Shown piece after piece: positions 33,242-40,209 of a stretch of 64,000 nucleotides of DNA (position 1 is its first letter; every line of letters starts with the position of its first letter). Both the position numbers and the translations under genes were made by a program. The notes under the pieces were generated by a model, which saw nothing but the letters and a program-made list of their open reading frames with translations, did no database searches and was not told where the DNA came from. The stretch is from Actinomycetales bacterium (GTDB lineage: Bacteria > Actinomycetota > Actinomycetes > Actinomycetales > Dermatophilaceae): the NCBI GenBank assembly GCA_016715285.1, contig JADKAO010000006.1:124001-188000 (forward strand). Reading direction: 5' to 3'.

Positions 33242-33285
33242 CGTTGGGCTCTGGGCTTGAGGCTGTGCGGCCCGGGTCTGCTTAG

Positions 33286-33540
33286 CGTTACCGCTACTTT
33301 GTCGTCATTCCGGGTGCTCTCGGGTTCCCGCCCTCGCTCTTTCTGCGGCGGCCGGGGTCCCGGGATGAGGCCCTCTGTCGCGTCGGCGAGCACGGGCGGG
33401 ACTGGGCGCCACACGAGAAGCTGCGCCGCGCCGAGGTAGGTGGCACAACCGACGACATCATCGAGGTGTCGCCCGCGGTGGCCGAGGAAGTGCGCCGGGC
33501 TTTGATCGAGTATGCCGCGACGCGCGCCGCGGGTGCTCAG
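33286..33540 (+). pseudogene. Possible decayed small gene without a start codon
   Basis: A frame open from a TAG at 33283 reads RYRYFVVIPGALGFPPSLFL, then EALCRVGEHGRDWAPHEKLR and TTDDIIEVSPAVAEEVRRAL. This resembles small actinobacterial hypothetical proteins of about 80 residues, but no ATG, GTG or TTG precedes it. The frame goes on to 33693 as low-complexity GR/GA sequence. Rest of 33242-33758: nothing recognised. Confidence 0.3.
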
Positions 33541-33758
33541 CCGAGAGTTCGAGGTCGCGGTCGAGGTCGCTGCGGGCGTGGGTGCGCAGCGGCAGGCGCG
33601 GCGGGCGTTGCTTCGCCTTACACGGGGGGTGCAGGGCCAATGAATGTGCCCGCTCACAGATTGGCGCGGTCCGCGATGCGGATGGTGCGCTAGGACTTCG
33701 GGGTAGCCCTCGGACGTGCCTCACCACAGAACAGTACCGCTATTGGTACCATGATCGT

Positions 33759-33834
33759 GTGCCTTCCGTTGACAAGATCCTCGCCGCAACGCCGGGTGCT
33801 CGCCGCCATCGACAAGAAGGAGGCCAGCTTGTGA
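33759..33834 (+). pseudogene. hicA: hicA toxin remnant
   Basis: GTG 33759 starts VPSVDKILAA, the usual HicA N-terminus (SVDKILA). Out of frame with it, 33793-33834 reads RVLAAIDKKEASL and stop, the usual HicA C-terminus (the -VLAAIDK- helix). The stop overlaps the hicB GTG as GTGA, as in intact hicAB. Only about 25 codons remain of the normal 60-85, and the double-stranded RNA-binding core with its catalytic His is gone. Confidence 0.6.
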
Positions 33835-34175
33835 CTGTTACCATCCCTGCCGCCGCGCGATACAGCTACCGCGTGTCCTGGTCGCCCGAGGACGACGAGT
33901 TTGTGGGCACCTGCGTCGAGTTCCCGTCCTTGTCATGGCTAGCTCCCACTCAAGAAGGAGCCCTGCTTGGAGTGCGCGCCGTCGTGGACGAGGTCGTCCG
34001 TGACCTTCTTGAGAACGGTGAGCAGGTTCCAGCCCCCCTGTCCGCACGCACCTACTCGGGGAAGTTCAATCTGCGTGTCGGCGAGCGGCTGCACCGCCAA
34101 CTGGCGACGGCGGCGGCCGAGGAGCACCTCAGCCTCAACCAGTATGTGATCCGGCGCCTCACCGACGCCTCGTAG
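33831..34175 (+). CDS. hicB: HicB antitoxin (orphaned)
   Basis: 114 aa from GTG 33831, with AGAAGGAGG 7 bp upstream. The degenerate RNase-H-like HicB fold shows YSYRVSWSPEDDEFVGTCVE and FPSLSWLAPTQEGALLGV. The C-terminus is a ribbon-helix-helix domain: YSGKFNLRVGERLHRQL and HLSLNQYVIRRL. With hicA reduced to a stub it may persist as a regulator or anti-toxin against other copies. Confidence 0.85.
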   Translation: MTVTIPAAARYSYRVSWSPEDDEFVGTCVEFPSLSWLAPTQEGALLGVRAVVDEVVRDLLENGEQVPAPLSARTYSGKFNLRVGERLHRQLATAAAEEHLSLNQYVIRRLTDAS

Positions 34176-34238
34176 CCTGACTCGCACGCGCGCATCACAG
34201 GTGCTGGCTACTTGAATCTGTGATGCTAGCCTGGATGT

Positions 34239-34478
34239 ATGCGGACAACGGTGCGACTCGACCCTGAGGTGGCGGCCGCGGCGGAACGTCTTCGCAGGGA
34301 GCGCAACATCGGGCTCGGCGAGGCTGTCAACGAGCTTGCCCGCGCCGGCCTCGCTCGCAAGGAGGGTGCCACTCGGTTCCGTCAGCGGACCGCGAATGTC
34401 GGCCTGAAGGTCGACGTCACCAATATCGCCGAGACGTTGGAGTTGCTCGATCACTATGACGCCGAGGACGCTCGGTGA
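34239..34478 (+). CDS. VapB-like RHH antitoxin
   Basis: 79 aa. MRTTVRLDPEVAAAAERLRR and GEAVNELARAGLARK form a ribbon-helix-helix DNA-binding domain, with a C-terminal toxin-wrapping tail (NVGLKVDVTNIAETLELLD). The stop overlaps the PIN gene start (GTGA, 34475-34478). An AT-rich promoter-like stretch lies at 34205-34235. Confidence 0.85.
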   Translation: MRTTVRLDPEVAAAAERLRRERNIGLGEAVNELARAGLARKEGATRFRQRTANVGLKVDVTNIAETLELLDHYDAEDAR

Positions 34479-34903
34479 TCGTTGACGCCAACGTCCTGCT
34501 GTATGCCGTCGACGAGGGTTCTCACTTCCATGGGGCGGCGCGGACCTGGCTGGACGAGGCGATGAACGGCGTCGAACGCGTCGGGCTGCCCTGGGCGTCG
34601 CTGATGGCGTTCCAGCGCATCATCACTCACCCCCGCGTGACGGCCTCTCCGCTGCCCGCTGCAGATGCTTGGGGCTACATCGAGGATTGGCTCGACGCCG
34701 ACCAGGCGTGGGTGCCAACCCCAGGGCCTCGCCATCGAGACATCCTTGGCCGGCTCCTCACCGAGCAGGATTTGCGAGGAAATCTCGTAACAGACGCACA
34801 TCTCGCCGCACTCGCGATCGAGCACGGCACCAGCGTCTGCTCTTTCGACAGCGACTTTGCCCGATTCGATGGCCTCCGCTGGATCCACCCCAACGGCCAC
34901 TGA
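34475..34903 (+). CDS. VapC-like PIN toxin
   Basis: 142 aa from GTG 34475. IVDANVLLYAVDEGSHFHGA, then GNLVTDAHLAALAIEHG and CSFDSDFARFDGLRW contain the four PIN acidic residues. This matches the VapC subgroup (TatC/VapC) with C-terminal SxDxDF. Paired with the RHH antitoxin just upstream. Confidence 0.9.
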   Translation: MIVDANVLLYAVDEGSHFHGAARTWLDEAMNGVERVGLPWASLMAFQRIITHPRVTASPLPAADAWGYIEDWLDADQAWVPTPGPRHRDILGRLLTEQDLRGNLVTDAHLAALAIEHGTSVCSFDSDFARFDGLRWIHPNGH

Positions 34904-34946
34904 CCCCCACCCTCGGGCCACGAGGTCCCGACCCTCGCGCGGGTGG

Positions 34947-35261
34947 CTACTCCATCAGGGGGACGTCGAGGTCGTACGCCAACACGATGGCACGCGCCAG
35001 CGCTGGCTCCTGATCGTCCGCGAGGAACCCGATGGTCGCGCCGAGACGGTCGGCCGGGATCGTCACTACGTTGTCCAGGGACGCCACTGAGTCATGGTCC
35101 AGTCCATTGCCCTGGCCGAGGGGGAGTTCGCTGGACAGGCCTCGGATTGTCGAGGTGATCGGGGCGACGGTGACCTTCGTCATCGCGTGCCGGGCGAGCG
35201 CTCGCGTCAGCACGAGCACAGGACGTGACTTGTCGAGGTGGGCGATGCAGATCTCGCGCAC
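34947..35261 (-). CDS. MazF/PemK-like toxin endoribonuclease
   Basis: 104 aa. REICIAHLDKSRPVLVLTRA, VTVAPITSTIRGLSSELPLG and SVASLDNVVTIPADRL follow the MazF beta-barrel pattern with the conserved PVLVLTR and S-D-N-V region. Its partner antitoxin ends 4 bp upstream. Confidence 0.85.
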   Translation of the reverse strand: MREICIAHLDKSRPVLVLTRALARHAMTKVTVAPITSTIRGLSSELPLGQGNGLDHDSVASLDNVVTIPADRLGATIGFLADDQEPALARAIVLAYDLDVPLME

Positions 35262-35265
35262 CGCT

Positions 35266-35499
35266 TCAGTCCTGCCCTGCGACGTAGGCGACGCTCCACT
35301 CGACCAGTTCGTCCAGGTCGTCGTCAGGGCCCGTGCTGAGCAGGATCGCGGCGTCGGACTCGGCCGCCTGACGGCGCATCTCTCGCTCCACTGCCCGAGC
35401 GATCAGGGTGGCGCGACTGGTCACTGCACCCGAGGCGACCGCCGCGTCGAGGAACGCCACCATTTCATCGGGGAGGCGAACGGCGATTTGCGTTGTCAT
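35266..35499 (-). CDS. RHH antitoxin of the MazF-like toxin
   Basis: 77 aa from ATG 35499. TTQIAVRLPDEMVAFLDAAV and SRATLIARAVEREMRRQ are a ribbon-helix-helix domain, followed by an acidic tail (DDDLDELVEWSVAYVAGQD). The longer frame from 35655 runs through the octamer-bearing direct repeat and is rejected. Confidence 0.85.
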   Translation of the reverse strand: MTTQIAVRLPDEMVAFLDAAVASGAVTSRATLIARAVEREMRRQAAESDAAILLSTGPDDDLDELVEWSVAYVAGQD

Positions 35500-35558
35500 C
35501 GACACAGAATACCAAGCCGAATCCCAGAACGGGATGCCCGTCCCAGGAGCCTGCCGGG

Positions 35559-35602
35559 CCACGGCATACCCCGCCGCTGACCCACGGCATACCCCGCCGC
35601 TG
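35559..35602. repeat. 21-bp direct repeat carrying the octamer
   Basis: CCACGGCATACCCCGCCGCT is present at 35559 and again at 35582, each copy holding CGGCATAC. Upstream of the MazEF-like pair. Confidence 0.8.
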
Positions 35603-35695
35603 GGCTCGGGGGAGCGTCTCGGCGACGCCCTCCTGACCCCGTGCTGGCGACTCACGCGGGACCGCTCGCGCGGGCTCTAGGGCGATGCGCCCTGC

Positions 35696-36202
35696 TTACC
35701 GGCTGCGCAGAGTCCAGACCTGCAGCGCGGCGCGCGCGTCGTCCCGTGCCGAGGTGTCACTCGCAACAGTCACGGCAGCTCGCCATGCAGCCGCGACCAC
35801 CTTCCCCAGGATTGAGGAGTCCAGAGCGACCCCGAGCAGATCCACGAGGCGGTCCTGCTCTCCCGCAGGCGGCGGCGCGCCCAGGATGGAAACGAATCCT
35901 TCGCTGACCGCGAAATCGAACCCGACGAGGAGTGCGCGCTCAACCGAATCGTCATCGCGCTGGCTGGCGGAGAGGGCGCCTTGCATCCGGTCAAGAAGCC
36001 GGCGCTCGACATCGGCCCGGACGAATGAGTACAGCCCTAGCTTGCTACCGAAGTGATGGTAGATCGCGCCTGTTGTGACGCCTGCTGCGTCCGCCAGGTC
36101 GGTGACGGCAACCTCGTCGAATGCCCGAGTGCCGAAGGCGCGGAGCGCAGCCAAGGCCAACCTGCCCTTCGGTGATGTTGAGACAGGGAGCCACTGTTGC
36201 AC
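35696..36202 (-). CDS. TetR family transcriptional regulator
   Basis: 168 aa (short for the family). The HTH region VAVTDLADAAGVTTGAIYHH and FGSKLGLYSFV is typical; the C-terminal ligand domain follows (residues 65-168). Divergent from the truncated VOC gene at 36259, with a 56-bp gap likely holding the operator. A start at GTG 36184 (VSTSPKGRLAL) is possible. Confidence 0.8.
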   Translation of the reverse strand: MQQWLPVSTSPKGRLALAALRAFGTRAFDEVAVTDLADAAGVTTGAIYHHFGSKLGLYSFVRADVERRLLDRMQGALSASQRDDDSVERALLVGFDFAVSEGFVSILGAPPPAGEQDRLVDLLGVALDSSILGKVVAAAWRAAVTVASDTSARDDARAALQVWTLRSR

Positions 36203-36258
36203 AGCTACATAATCGCATTATGGTGAGCATATTTCCATTACGTCGACAAGGGGACACC

Positions 36259-36320
36259 ATGAAACTTGAGTTCCTATATGTGCCGACCTCTGACCTTGGC
36301 GCCACGCTTGCCCTAACCCG
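36259..36320 (+). pseudogene. N-terminus of a VOC family gene, cut by the poly-G stretch
   Basis: ATG 36259 begins MKLEFLYVPTSDLGATLAL, a standard VOC/glyoxalase start. After about 20 codons the sequence turns into poly-G. The remainder is not readable, so whether the gene is truly truncated or only unsequenced cannot be told. Confidence 0.6.
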
Positions 36321-36770
36321 GGGGGGCCGGCCTCCCGGGGGGGGGGGGGGGGGGGGGGGCGAGGGCCGCCCCAGCCCCGCGGGGGGGGGGGGGAGGGGGG
36401 GAGGAACAGGGAGGAGGGGGGGGGGGGGGCCGGCGGGCCGCGGGGGGCGGGGGGCCAGGGCGGGCCCCACGGCCCGGGGCCGCCGGGGGGGCCGCGCCCC
36501 CAACCCCCCCCCCGGCGGCTCCCCGGGCGCCCGGGGGAAGCAGGGGGGGGGGGGCCGCCGCCCCGGGCGGCGGGGAGACGGGGGGACTGGCGGGGTCGGC
36601 CGGGTCGGGGGGCCGGGGGGGGGCCCGGGGGGGGGGGACCGGGGCCCGGGGCGGGGCGGGGCGGGCCCCCGCCGCCGCGGCGCGGAGCGGCGGTGCGCGG
36701 GGGGGGGGGGGCGGGGGAGGGGGGGGGGGGGGGGCGGGGGAAGGAGGAGGGAGAAGGAGGCGCCCGGAGG
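36318..36770. other. Poly-G low-complexity stretch, probable sequencing or assembly artefact
   Basis: About 450 bp made almost entirely of G runs (up to about 20 long) with scattered C, A and almost no T. It begins inside one gene (VOC) and ends inside another (RHH antitoxin). Nothing biological is recognisable; long G tracts are what two-colour Illumina chemistry emits when signal is lost. Open frames across it are meaningless. Confidence 0.8.
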
Positions 36771-36961
36771 CTGGCCACGACGTCGAGCAACTGAAGCGAC
36801 GGGGGCGCGGTCGTCCTGGTCGAGGCGCGGAGCCGATGGAAGTCGTTGCTGTGCGACTCACTGCTGAGGAGGTCGCCGCCCTGGATGCTTATGCGGAGCA
36901 GGGGCACGTCTCTCGATCAGCCGACAGCCGTCAGCAGATGTCGGGCGCGAACAACGACTGA
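36764..36961 (+). pseudogene. C-terminal part of an RHH (CopG-type) antitoxin-like gene
   Basis: On leaving the poly-G run the frame ending in TGA at 36961 reads EAGHDVEQLKRRGRGRPG, then VVAVRLTAEEVAALDAYAEQ and GHVSRSADSRQQ. This is the GRGRP-x-n-VRL-x-n-ALDAYAE-x-n-SRS layout of RHH antitoxins of toxin-antitoxin pairs. The 5' end is lost in the poly-G. No toxin gene follows. Confidence 0.6.
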
Positions 36962-37045
36962 CAGGCTCACGACCGGGATCATGAGAGCGCCGCTCGACGA
37001 GGATCCTGAGACTGGCACCGGCGAGGATCCGTGGCCGTCACATCG

Positions 37046-37315
37046 TCATCCTCGCTGAACTCCGAATCCTGAATGGTCCTCGATGAACTCGTCACAGCCG
37101 TCGTGCTCGAATCGGACGCGACCGCCGAATGCTGAAGAGGCGCCCGAGCAGACGCCCCAGTCGTCGCCGAGAGAACCTCCCAGAGCGATCCAGTGGACGC
37201 ATCCCCCACACTGCTCGAAGTACCAGGAGTCCGGATACCCCGCATCATCCGAGTCTCTGTTCAGCGGCTCCTTTGCCCATCGCTGATGAATCTCGTGGAG
37301 GTGGTCCGGATTCAT
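37046..37315 (-). CDS. DUF3027-like small protein
   Basis: 89 aa from ATG 37315, overlapping the upstream stop as ATGA. The core WYFEQCGGCVHWIALGGSLG, then DDWGVCSGASSAFGGRVRFE and HDGCDEF is the Cys-containing motif of DUF3027 proteins (normally much longer). Three cysteines and a late histidine could bind metal. Last gene of a three-gene unit of unknown role. Confidence 0.65.
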   Translation of the reverse strand: MNPDHLHEIHQRWAKEPLNRDSDDAGYPDSWYFEQCGGCVHWIALGGSLGDDWGVCSGASSAFGGRVRFEHDGCDEFIEDHSGFGVQRG

Positions 37316-38070
37316 GTCGTCCGTCTCCGCACGTCGTACCATTTCGCACCTGCAGCCGACAGCTGAAGGCGGATCGAGGGAGCACCTCCTGGGTCAGTCC
37401 ACCCGGTACGCCCTGCGAAAGCGCGGACTAACTCCTCGTCGTCCAACTGTCTGGTTCTTCCGTGAAGCTCGGCGACAAGCCGGACCAACCCCTGCCTCAT
37501 CAACTCGCCCGTCGCGTGCTGGGCCTCCGGGATCGTGAGTCGCTCGGCCGAGTCCAAGCCTTCCACTGGGCCACCCACGACGCTCGGCCTCGTTGTCTCG
37601 CACAGCCTTGCGCCCTGTGAAGCCAACTGCAGCACGTGGCGCTCGGCTGCGCCCAGCACCTCCCAGCGCCATGGCTCGATGCCCCATTTCTCTCTGACGA
37701 ACCGCCAGAACAGGGGAACGGCATCGCTTCCTGGGCGCGAGATCTCCTCCTCGTGTCCGCTGTGGGAGGTATGCACCACAAGGACCTCTCCACGTCTAAC
37801 CGCGCGCCTCGAGCTTGACGAGCAGACCTCGATGACGTCTACAGCCGAGGCGGCTGCGTCGTCCACCATCCGTGCTACCCAGAGATCGTGCATCGAGGTG
37901 TTCGCCACCAGACGCTCCGCGCCGCCACACTTCAGGACGCTGTCCACGACATCCACCAACGGCTCGAGCTTGGGCCACCCAAGTTCTGCGTACCAGTCCC
38001 GCACTTCCTCCCAAGAGCGACCGCGGAATGGCGGCATGTGGCTGTCCTTCAACACTCCGTGGCGGGCCAT
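37312..38070 (-). CDS. Hypothetical protein, possibly two fused domains
   Basis: 252 aa. Residues 1-125 (SWEEVRDWYAELGWPKLEPL ... RPGSDAVPLFWRFVREKWGI) look like a small self-contained actinobacterial family. From about 128 (WRWEVLGAAERHVLQLASQG ... SIRLQLSAAGAKWYDVRRRT) the character changes, suggesting a fused second domain. Start ATG 38070 overlaps the preceding stop by 1 bp (TGATG) and its stop overlaps the DUF3027-like start by 4 bp. Function unknown. Confidence 0.6.
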   Translation of the reverse strand: MARHGVLKDSHMPPFRGRSWEEVRDWYAELGWPKLEPLVDVVDSVLKCGGAERLVANTSMHDLWVARMVDDAAASAVDVIEVCSSSSRRAVRRGEVLVVHTSHSGHEEEISRPGSDAVPLFWRFVREKWGIEPWRWEVLGAAERHVLQLASQGARLCETTRPSVVGGPVEGLDSAERLTIPEAQHATGELMRQGLVRLVAELHGRTRQLDDEELVRAFAGRTGWTDPGGAPSIRLQLSAAGAKWYDVRRRTT

Positions 38071-38312
38071 CAGCCTCGAACCTCCGCGACGAGCTCGATC
38101 GGGCCGACGATGTGGTCGTTGAGGTCTTCAAGGTCCTCCGCGGGGATCCACCACTCAGTGAGCTCTGATCCGCCCGCTTCGTGCATTTGGTAGCGCTGCA
38201 TGAAGTCGGTGACCACCTCGAAGCGCGTGGGACCCTGAAACTCGAGCTGCCGCAGCGCCATCAAAGACCGACCCAGCCACTGGTCATTGCGATCGGTCAT
38301 ATGGTCGATCAT
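38070..38312 (-). CDS. Hypothetical small acidic protein
   Basis: 80 aa. MIDHMTDRNDQWLGRSLMAL ... FEVVTDFMQRYQMHEAGG ... WWIPAEDLEDLNDHIVGPIE; an Asp/Glu-rich tail. First gene of the coupled three-gene unit ending at 37046. Small acidic proteins of this kind may act as immunity or antitoxin proteins, but there is no direct evidence. Confidence 0.55.
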   Translation of the reverse strand: MIDHMTDRNDQWLGRSLMALRQLEFQGPTRFEVVTDFMQRYQMHEAGGSELTEWWIPAEDLEDLNDHIVGPIELVAEVRG

Positions 38313-38494
38313 GCCGGTCCGATCTCGCTCTCACCACGAGTTTTGGCCGTCACGCAAGCCGAGAAGCGTGAGCTTGTCCCAAGTCTGCCGCGGGCGTCTC
38401 AAAGTCCACAGCTGGAACAGCGATCTGTCTCCCGCCGTCTCGTACTCCCGGGTAAATCTCAAAATCGCTCGCCGTTGACAGTTGACACGACCCC

Positions 38495-39745
38495 TCAATC
38501 ACCGTGGGAGCGGAGGTACCTGCCGAAGTGGGGCACCGTGAACGCGATCTGACCGCGCTCACCTGAATAGATCAGCCCTTTCTTGAGCAGGGAGTCCCGC
38601 GCCGGCGAGAGCGATTGCGGCTTCTTGCCCAACACGCTCGCGACAGCCGCTGTCGCCACGGCGTCATCGTCGGACTCCCCCGCCTCAGCCATTGCGCGGA
38701 GGTACTCGCGCTCGGCTGGCGTGGCCCGCTCAAACCGCGAACCAAAGAACCCCACAGCCAGCTCGGCCTCGGCCTCGGGCACCGCGACGCGGACGTCGTC
38801 CAGGCCAATCTCTGGACCAACGGCGTTGTCCCACACAGCTTTTCCATACGCCTGCACGAAGTACGGGTAGCCGGCGGTCACGGCATACATCTCTGCAAGT
38901 GCCTCGGGCGACCAGGACGCGTCCTCATCGGCGGCGGGTGTCACAAGTGCGCGATCTGCCGCCTCGCGGTCGAGGCGGTCGATTCGGGAGTAGCGAAAAA
39001 GCCTCTCGGAGTAAGACTTGGACGCTGACAGCACCGCTGGGAGGTGCGGCAGCCCGGCCCCGACCACGATGACGGGGAGTCCGTTTTGGGAGATTTCGTG
39101 CGCCGCGGCGCAGAGTGCCGAGACGTCGTCAGCGCCGAGGTCCTGCATCTCGTCGATGAACACGGCAACACCGCGCCCGCGCTCCGCCGCCAGCCCGCCG
39201 ATGTCGGTGAGCACCTCGACGAGGTCAATCTCAATGTCGCCCGAATCCGCGCGACCGGGCACGGCGGCGGCGTCGATCCCCGGGTTCCAGCGGTCACGCA
39301 CCGAGGTCCGGACTCCCGCGGCGCCGCTGCGTCCACCAGCCCCTGCGCGAGTGGCCGCCGCGCCGGACTCGCGGGGTCCGTCCTCCCGTTGCGCGAACGA
39401 CTTAAGCACCCCCAGCACATGCTCGACTTCCTCGGGTCGCGGATGCCCCAACTCGCGCACCGCCATATGCAACGCAGCCGCCAAGGGCCGCCGCAAACGC
39501 TGATCGGGGCGCGCCTCCAACTTGCCGGTCCCCCACTGCGCCCGAACCGCGGCTGACCGTAACGCGTTGAGCAGCACCGTTTTTCCCACCCCGCGCAGAC
39601 CCGTGAGGACCACGGAGCGCTCCGGTCGCCCGCGCGCGACCCTCTCGAGCGTCACGTCGAACGCGCGCAACTGCTCGTCACGGCCAGCAAGCTCGGGCGG
39701 TCGCTGTCCGGCGCCAGGGGCATACGGGTTACGAATCGGGTCCAC
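38495..39745 (-). CDS. AAA-type ATPase with C-terminal winged helix
   Basis: 416 aa. Walker A LTGLRGVGKTVLLN (about residue 47), Walker B VAVFIDEMQDLG (about 190), sensor region PVIVVGAGLPHLP, and a lid with AVTAGYPYFVQAYGKAVWD typical of AAA_16/MalT-like ATPases. A C-terminal winged-helix segment (QSLSPARDSLLKKGLIYSGE) follows. The region about 105-160 is low-complexity. Such proteins resemble transposition or defence ATPases and archaeal ORC/Cdc6-like regulators; no partner gene is adjacent. Repeat array C lies upstream of it. Confidence 0.75.
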   Translation of the reverse strand: MDPIRNPYAPGAGQRPPELAGRDEQLRAFDVTLERVARGRPERSVVLTGLRGVGKTVLLNALRSAAVRAQWGTGKLEARPDQRLRRPLAAALHMAVRELGHPRPEEVEHVLGVLKSFAQREDGPRESGAAATRAGAGGRSGAAGVRTSVRDRWNPGIDAAAVPGRADSGDIEIDLVEVLTDIGGLAAERGRGVAVFIDEMQDLGADDVSALCAAAHEISQNGLPVIVVGAGLPHLPAVLSASKSYSERLFRYSRIDRLDREAADRALVTPAADEDASWSPEALAEMYAVTAGYPYFVQAYGKAVWDNAVGPEIGLDDVRVAVPEAEAELAVGFFGSRFERATPAEREYLRAMAEAGESDDDAVATAAVASVLGKKPQSLSPARDSLLKKGLIYSGERGQIAFTVPHFGRYLRSHGD

Positions 39746-39894
39746 GATCGGACTGTATGCGGCCCTCTAGTGAGTTTCCGAGATTTCCCCATACTCCGGT
39801 ATGCCGTGTCTTTGACTCCCAGCCCGCGCAGCTGGCCCTCGATTGCGAGGTCTAGCTCTATCTACTGTTTCGTAGATACTCCCCTATCGTCCGG

Positions 39895-40187
39895 TCGATA
39901 CCCAACGACGAGTCCTGCTTCGGCAACGGGTATCGACTCGGGGACCCTCCAACCGAATCGATACCCAACGACGAGTCAGGCGTCGGCGGCAGGTATCGAA
40001 TCGGCGAGCCCCCAACCGAATCGATACCCAACGACGAGTCAGGCGTCGGCGGCAGGTATCGAATCGGCGAGCCCCCAACCGAATCGATACCCAACGACGA
40101 GTCACACCTCGGCAACGGGTATCGAATCGGCGGGAAGATCGAATCGGCGGGAAGATCGAATCGGCGGGAAGATCGAATCGGCGGGCA
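39895..40187. repeat. 63-bp-period palindromic repeat array C (4 units) with 17-bp tail repeats
   Basis: Left arms TCGATACCC at 39895, 39958, 40021 and 40084; right arms GGTATCGA at 39929, 39992, 40055 and 40118. Exact 63-bp period, 42-bp elements. Units 2 and 3 are nearly identical. The last element runs into four copies of ATCGAATCGGCGGGAAG (period 17, from 40121). It occupies most of the 464-bp gap 39746-40209, ending about 20 bp from the stop of the leftward hydrolase gene. Confidence 0.9.
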
Positions 40188-40209
40188 AAGAAGGGGCAGA
40201 GTCGAAGCG

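Noticed and set aside
36121..36907. Long open frames across the poly-G block
   Set aside because: They encode only Gly/Arg or Pro runs produced by the artefact-like sequence.
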